Source: Anas platyrhynchos (lineage: Eukaryota > Chordata > Aves > Anseriformes > Anatidae). Taken from it: a stretch of DNA of 64,000 nt. Numbering within the stretch: the stretch's first letter is position 1; every line of letters begins with the position of its first letter. Shown in pieces: positions 59,251 through 64,000 of the stretch. The notes under the pieces are model-generated. The model ran no database searches and was not told the DNA's origin. It saw nothing but the letters and a program-made list of their open reading frames with translations. The translations under genes and the position numbers were made by a program. The stretch spans positions 4,253,001 through 4,317,000 of the forward strand of contig NC_092611.1 in assembly GCF_047663525.1 (NCBI RefSeq). Reading direction: 5' to 3'.

Positions 59251-62045
59251 ACAAGATATCGGGGGGCTGAGGCAGCAGAGGTGAGAGAGGGGCAGCCCAG
59301 GAGTCCCCAAAAGGCCCCGTGCACCTCGCTGGGCAGCCTGCATGAACCCTCCCTGGCTGCTTGCTCTGCTCCCAGCCAAAAGAAACACAAAGGCTCTGTC
59401 CAAGAGCTGGACCGAAATCGCCCTACGTGCGCTGAAGCAGAAAGTCTTCCCCCACCCTCCTCTCCCTGCAGAACTGCCCTGAACAGTCTTTTTTAGTACC
59501 TGAAAACGGGGCAGGTGAGGAGGAAATGAGTCCGGGCACTGCCCTTCTCCGCAGCCGGTGCCTCCCTCAGCAGGACACTGCTGCAGGTTTCTTCCTTCTT
59601 CCTAGCAGCACGTCACCAAATCTAACAACGTTTTGGTGTGAGCAGGGCAGTTCCAGAGCTTTAAGTCAGGCAGCCGCAGGTATCCAATAAACCGAGGCAC
59701 ACCAGCACCACGCAGCAAGCAGAGGTGAGGTGTTTAAGGTGATTAATTGGCTGTGCCTTGAATATATTGAAACTGAAACAGTCTCTTTAATAGTTTTTTT
59801 GGGGGGAAGCTTTTTCCTTGAGGGTTGTCAAAGGCAGCTGTCAGCCTGTGTCATATGGCAGGTTTGCCCAAAATATCCTCTGGGGAGCCCAGGCAAGGCA
59901 AGGGGGCTCCTTCCCCTGGGCAAGGGATGCTTGTTAGGGCTGGGTTCCCCCCGAAAAATGGCAGGGGAGGAAGAACAGAGGATGAGGAGCAGGGAGCAGC
60001 CACAGATTAGTTGTTAAAGACACTGCAGCAAGCGCCAGCTTTGGGACAATTTTAGGATGTGCAGTTGTCTTGTCTTCAGAAAATACGGACTTTGCGGTGT
60101 TTCTGGTGGCAGCAATGCCAGTTTGGGGTCACGGCTGTGCGCTGGTGCCCATGAGGTAATAGGGGCTCGCAGAGTCAGGGCGATTTCATCACCATGCGTC
60201 ACGGAGCAGGCGAGACCTTGGCAAGGCGAGTCCTACAGCAACCTCCACCTTCAGAAAGCACTTTAATCTCTAACGTAGAGGCCAAGAAAAATGGCTTTTA
60301 GGATGGTAACACGCATTTCCCAAAAGAGATCATTTTTAAAGTCAGACCCTGTTTCCTTAAAAGCACAAATGAGCAAATGCACATAGTAAAGAGAAACAAA
60401 AGATGACAAAGCGCCTGCTCCGAGCCTGTGTAATTAAGATGGCTTTGGGTAATTTGTTTTATTGCTCAGCTTTTTCTGCAGGGCTATAGCTAAGCAGGAG
60501 GGAGGTCGCTGCTCTGGGGTCCTGGGCTCACACCCCTCACTGCAGCCACTCTGGTGGGGTAAAATCGAGCACACCCAAAACAGACAGAGGCACAGCAGAA
60601 GGTCAGCAGAGGCAGGGCAGCAGCAGGGAGCACAACAACCTCCTCTCCTTTTGGTCTCTCTCTCCCCCATTGTCTCTTTGTATTAAGGTCTGTTTTGTCT
60701 ATTACGCAAACCACTCCAGAAGCTTTCACCAGTTCAAACTTAAAGGTTTAATTTTCCCACTGCAAACCTAATGGCAAGCCAATGTGTTAGGATGAGCTCG
60801 ATCTATCTCATGCCTCCATCCAATGCTTCTGTGCAAGCTCCAGCAATGGAAGGTCCTTCAGCTATTGCCCCGCAATTGGGCCCATCAGGTTCCAATGCTG
60901 ATGATGATTTTTAACCCAAAAATATCTTTTATAGGCAGAAAAGTTGCTTTCTTAGTTTTGCAGAAGCAGCTGGGCTTGGGAGTATTAGTAACAAATAATA
61001 AGATTGTTCAACGTCACCAACACTGCCCAATGTGGATAGAGGCAGAAATACAAGAAAACCCAGTGATAATGGGATAAAATGGCTCAGAGTGGGGTTTCAG
61101 GCTGACATTACTGCATTAGGGATCTAGCTACTAGGGGAGCTAATGGAAGTGCTGCTCTCGTTAGAAGTGCCCCTGGGTCTGTACAGACAAACAGGACTGA
61201 GCTGGTAACAGCATGGGGCAGAGCACAGACAGCAGGTGGCCAGGACACGAGATGGGGAACTTCCATTTGTACATATACCTGACATTTCCTGGGTGTCATC
61301 TTTGCAATTTTTCTGTCTGCAATGGTATAGCTATATCACTGCCACGGCTGCTTCTCCAGGCTCCTCGTTGCTGGACCATTTCTTTCCCGCCCAGCCTTTT
61401 ATTTGTTTGTTTGGTTGATTTTTTTTGTTTGTTTTGATTTGTTGTTTTTTTTTTTTCTTTTTTTTTTTTTTCTGGTAGATTAGGATGTGGGGTTATGTTG
61501 AATCCAACACAAACCAATGTGATGCACAGGGAGAACTTGGGGGTGGGAACTGAGCTGACGGAGGATGTTTTTTGGCCAAAGCACTTCAGCTGCTGTTGGT
61601 CTCTAGGTCTGGGCTCGATGCCCTCCTGCACTCTCAGATTCAGCACAGGGAGGCCAAAACCACCTCAAGAGGGTCAGAAATAGCTGCATTACTTCCAGAC
61701 ATGCACCTCAGTGGCATTTCCCAGCTGGGATCCAGACCGAGCTCAGCCTTTTTGTGAGCGAGGACATTTCTCTTCTTTACTGAGTCAGCGTTTCCCCCGG
61801 GAATGCCCCTGTCACACGAACACGCTCTGAAAGCCATGCAGCAGGTCCCCCAGAGAGCCAAACAGCTCTGCTGGCTCTGAACTGTCTGATTTGTGGAGGT
61901 TGAAGGGCAGAGTTAATTGCATGGGTGATGGCTGTGAGCTGTTTCCAATCGCGAACTTCAGACTGTAATTTCCAAGCCGGGGACATGGAAGCAGTGCCCT
62001 GAGCAAGTTGTTATCAATGCAGTAATAAAACCTTTGCAAAACAAC
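59251..62045. other. intergenic stretch, no gene seen
   Basis: Unique sequence with a T-rich segment at 61399-61471, including T runs broken by G and C. No supportable ORF, RNA gene or transposon. Confidence 0.55.
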
Positions 62046-62327
62046 GGAAAGGAAAGGAAAGGAAAGGAAAGGAAAGGAAAGGAAAGGAAAGGAAAGGAAA
62101 GGAAAGGAAAGGAAAGGAAAGGAAAGGAAAGGAAAGGAAAGGAAAGGAAAGGAAAGGAGAAGAGAAGAGAAGAGAAGAGAAGAGAAGAGAAGAGAAGAGA
62201 AGAGAAGAGAAGAGAAGAGAAGAGAAGAGAAGAGAAGAGAAGAGAAGAGAAGAGAAGAGAAGAGAAGAGAAGAGAAGAGAAGAGAAGAGAAGAGAAGAGA
62301 AGAGAAGAGAAGAGAAGAGAAGAGAAG
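62046..62327. repeat. 282-bp homopurine pentanucleotide tract: (GGAAA)n then (GAGAA)n
   Basis: About 22 near-perfect GGAAA units (62046-62155) switch in one step to about 34 GAGAA units (62156-62327). The + strand is entirely purine and the minus strand entirely pyrimidine. Such tracts form intramolecular triplexes (H-DNA), and related ones are length-unstable. Long stop-free frames on both strands (repeated GKERK and SSLLF) arise only from the repeat. Confidence 0.98.
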
Positions 62328-64000
62328 CACACTCAAAATGTTAGAGCAAACAAGGCAAACTCTAGAGGTCCTGGGGCTGGCTGAAAAGAGACTGGGGCTG
62401 TCACAGGGAGGTGGAAGGAGGAGACAAATGTCTGCCCCAGCTCCTCACCATCCTCCAGACTGCACCAAATGCCTTCCTGGGTGATTTGGTGCATTAGCTC
62501 TAAAACAAAAAGAAACCAACTCCTATGGGAGGTGATAAGAGCAGATGAAAGAGTAAATCATTAAGCCAGCTCAGTGCACGGCATTGTAATAAACAGGCAG
62601 TGGGGCAAAGAGCATTAATTACATGGGAGCAGGGACGCGGGTGCGCTATCAAGTGTACAGATCAGATGAGTAGGAAACATGGCAAAGTCATGCCTTGCAG
62701 CGATGCCCTGTGGCAGCAGTTGCTGGTACCAACCCTGGAACCAGCTGTGTCTTCGGCTTTTTGATTTTTTTCCCTAACATAGGGGGGAATCACAGGCACA
62801 GCCTCACTACATTTGGAGTGAGGATAAACAGGAGCCGCTTCCTCTGGGGTGCTCAGGGTTGAAATCAGAGCTGTTGGGTTTTTCTCATGCTTTTCTTCAT
62901 CCTACAAATGGGTTGTGTGTTTAACACCTAAAAGTAACCTTTAAGTTTCCCTGCTTTGACTGATCACTGTATCCTTTAGGTAATCACATTCTGACTGCAT
63001 TGGACTCATGTGGGAAACCCTCAGGTCCTATTAAACAACGACCTTTAAAATATAACTGCTGGAGCTGGCTCGTGGAGTTAAATATTTGACATGTAGGGTA
63101 GCATTGTAACATGGTAATTATAGCATTACTGCAGTACGGCTGTAGGACTGTCTTGTCACGGTATTCTGCTAGGGGTTTAGTTATGTTAGGGGTTTAGTTA
63201 TATTATTCTGATATAATACCTTTGCATGTACGTGATGTGTCTCGCTGCTCACCCAGAAAATACAGACTGTTCAGCCACCTCCCCTGCTCAGGCATGTCAC
63301 TCCCTTTGTCAGAGGGATCCAGGTAGATGTTCTGATTCCTGCTTCAAAGGTCTAAAGAGGCTATTGTATTAAGCTACTGGACTGTGCCAGCAGTGCTGGT
63401 AAACAGCGCCTTGCTTTGATTTCATGTTTAATTACCCAATGCGCCCATTGTCAATAAATCCTTGCTTTTAAGTCATGAAATAAGGCAGAGCCTTGCAGTG
63501 CTCCTACAAGCTGCCTGCAAAGCTGCTCTCAAATGCAGTAGGAAATCATGTTTTCACGCACAGCATTTCCACCCAAGCATTAAGTCCCCTCCTCATTTTT
63601 ATTTTATTTTTTTCAGGAAAAGGTTGTAGGCATTTGGTGAAGGTAGGACTGTGGCACAAGGTGCAGTCACGGTTGTGCAGGCAGCTGCACACACCAGGGT
63701 GGTGTTTGTGTGAGAAGGCGACGTTTGCTTGCCTCAAGGTGATGCATCAGCTGATTTGTTTAAAGCAGCTCTCACCTGGCAGCAGCAGGTCTGACCCAGC
63801 CTGGAGGATTTTCCTGCCCCAGGACAGCTGCCTGCAGGAGATGCTATCTGCACATGGCCAGGACCCAGCAGCTTGGGCTCAACAGAGCAAAACAGGGTGT
63901 CTTCAGGACAAACTGACCCCAAAATGGGGATGAAAAAAGCCTAAGCAACAACTTGTGCTTCTCAAAGGCCAACAGCAGCAAGCTGTTTTCAACCTCATCC
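62328..64000. other. intergenic stretch, no gene seen
   Basis: Unique sequence. TAGGGGTTTAGTTAT occurs twice 17 bp apart at 63170-63202. AT-rich words lie near 63070-63130 (GTTAAATATTTGACATG, GGTAATTATAGCATTAC). A 146-codon frame near the right edge (63493-63933) lacks a recognisable domain. Nothing else stands out. Confidence 0.5.

Noticed and set aside
61225..61245. CAGCAGGTGGCCAGG as a CTCF site
   Set aside because: Two or three core mismatches and no supporting context.
61812..62384. Long open frames of repeated SSLLF/FLSFP (minus) and GKERK/REEKR (plus)
   Set aside because: They are read entirely from the pentanucleotide purine repeat, and a repeat unit of five bases keeps all frames open.

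Overview
The window looks like amniote nuclear DNA, most probably from a bird. Three things point that way. A 5'-truncated CR1 LINE ends in the ATTCTATG-type octamers typical of avian CR1 (about 41500-41670). Transposon density is very low. Several heavily diverged MIR-type (CORE-SINE) fragments of the old amniote kind are recognisable. I saw no bacterial operons, rRNA, tRNA, CRISPR array or phage module. The species and chromosome cannot be read from the sequence.

Layout. (1) Positions 1-459 are the 3' end of an intron, with a branch-point-like CTGAC, a pyrimidine tract and an AG. (2) Positions 460-711 are the only coding sequence I can defend: a terminal exon on the + strand encoding 83 residues. 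It has a Lys/Pro/Gly-Arg-Pro AT-hook-like patch followed by an acidic, Ser/Pro/Glu-rich tail. I do not recognise the gene. (3) A long 3' UTR follows, with three candidate poly(A) signals at 1769, 2374 and 2906. (4) From about 2.93 kb to the end there is no supportable gene, so this is either a gene desert or a very large intron of an unseen gene. It holds microsatellites, six or so ancient MIR fragments (12.8, 23.8, 39.4, 40.6, 53.5 and 58.3 kb), one clear and one doubtful CR1, one probable old palindromic amniote repeat (25.6 kb), and blocks dense in homeodomain, POU, MEF2, GATA or AP-1-like motifs. Those blocks resemble conserved non-coding enhancers, but that is inference because I have no alignment.

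Non-B DNA candidates stand out: a 282-bp homopurine pentanucleotide tract (62046-62327), an 18-G run next to a (TTTTA)n array (54334-54477), a 45-nt T tract (53114-53158), a near-perfect 32-bp palindrome (5529-5560), and G-rich or CpG-rich patches at 50.3, 53.6 and 58.6-59.2 kb.

How parts may work together (inference). One transcription unit ends at the left edge, and the desert beyond it may carry distal regulatory elements for that gene or for one outside the window. I found nothing that supports a new protein-based system. The points most worth checking are the unidentified AT-hook-like exon, the regulatory-looking blocks, the ancient repeats and the structured repeats.
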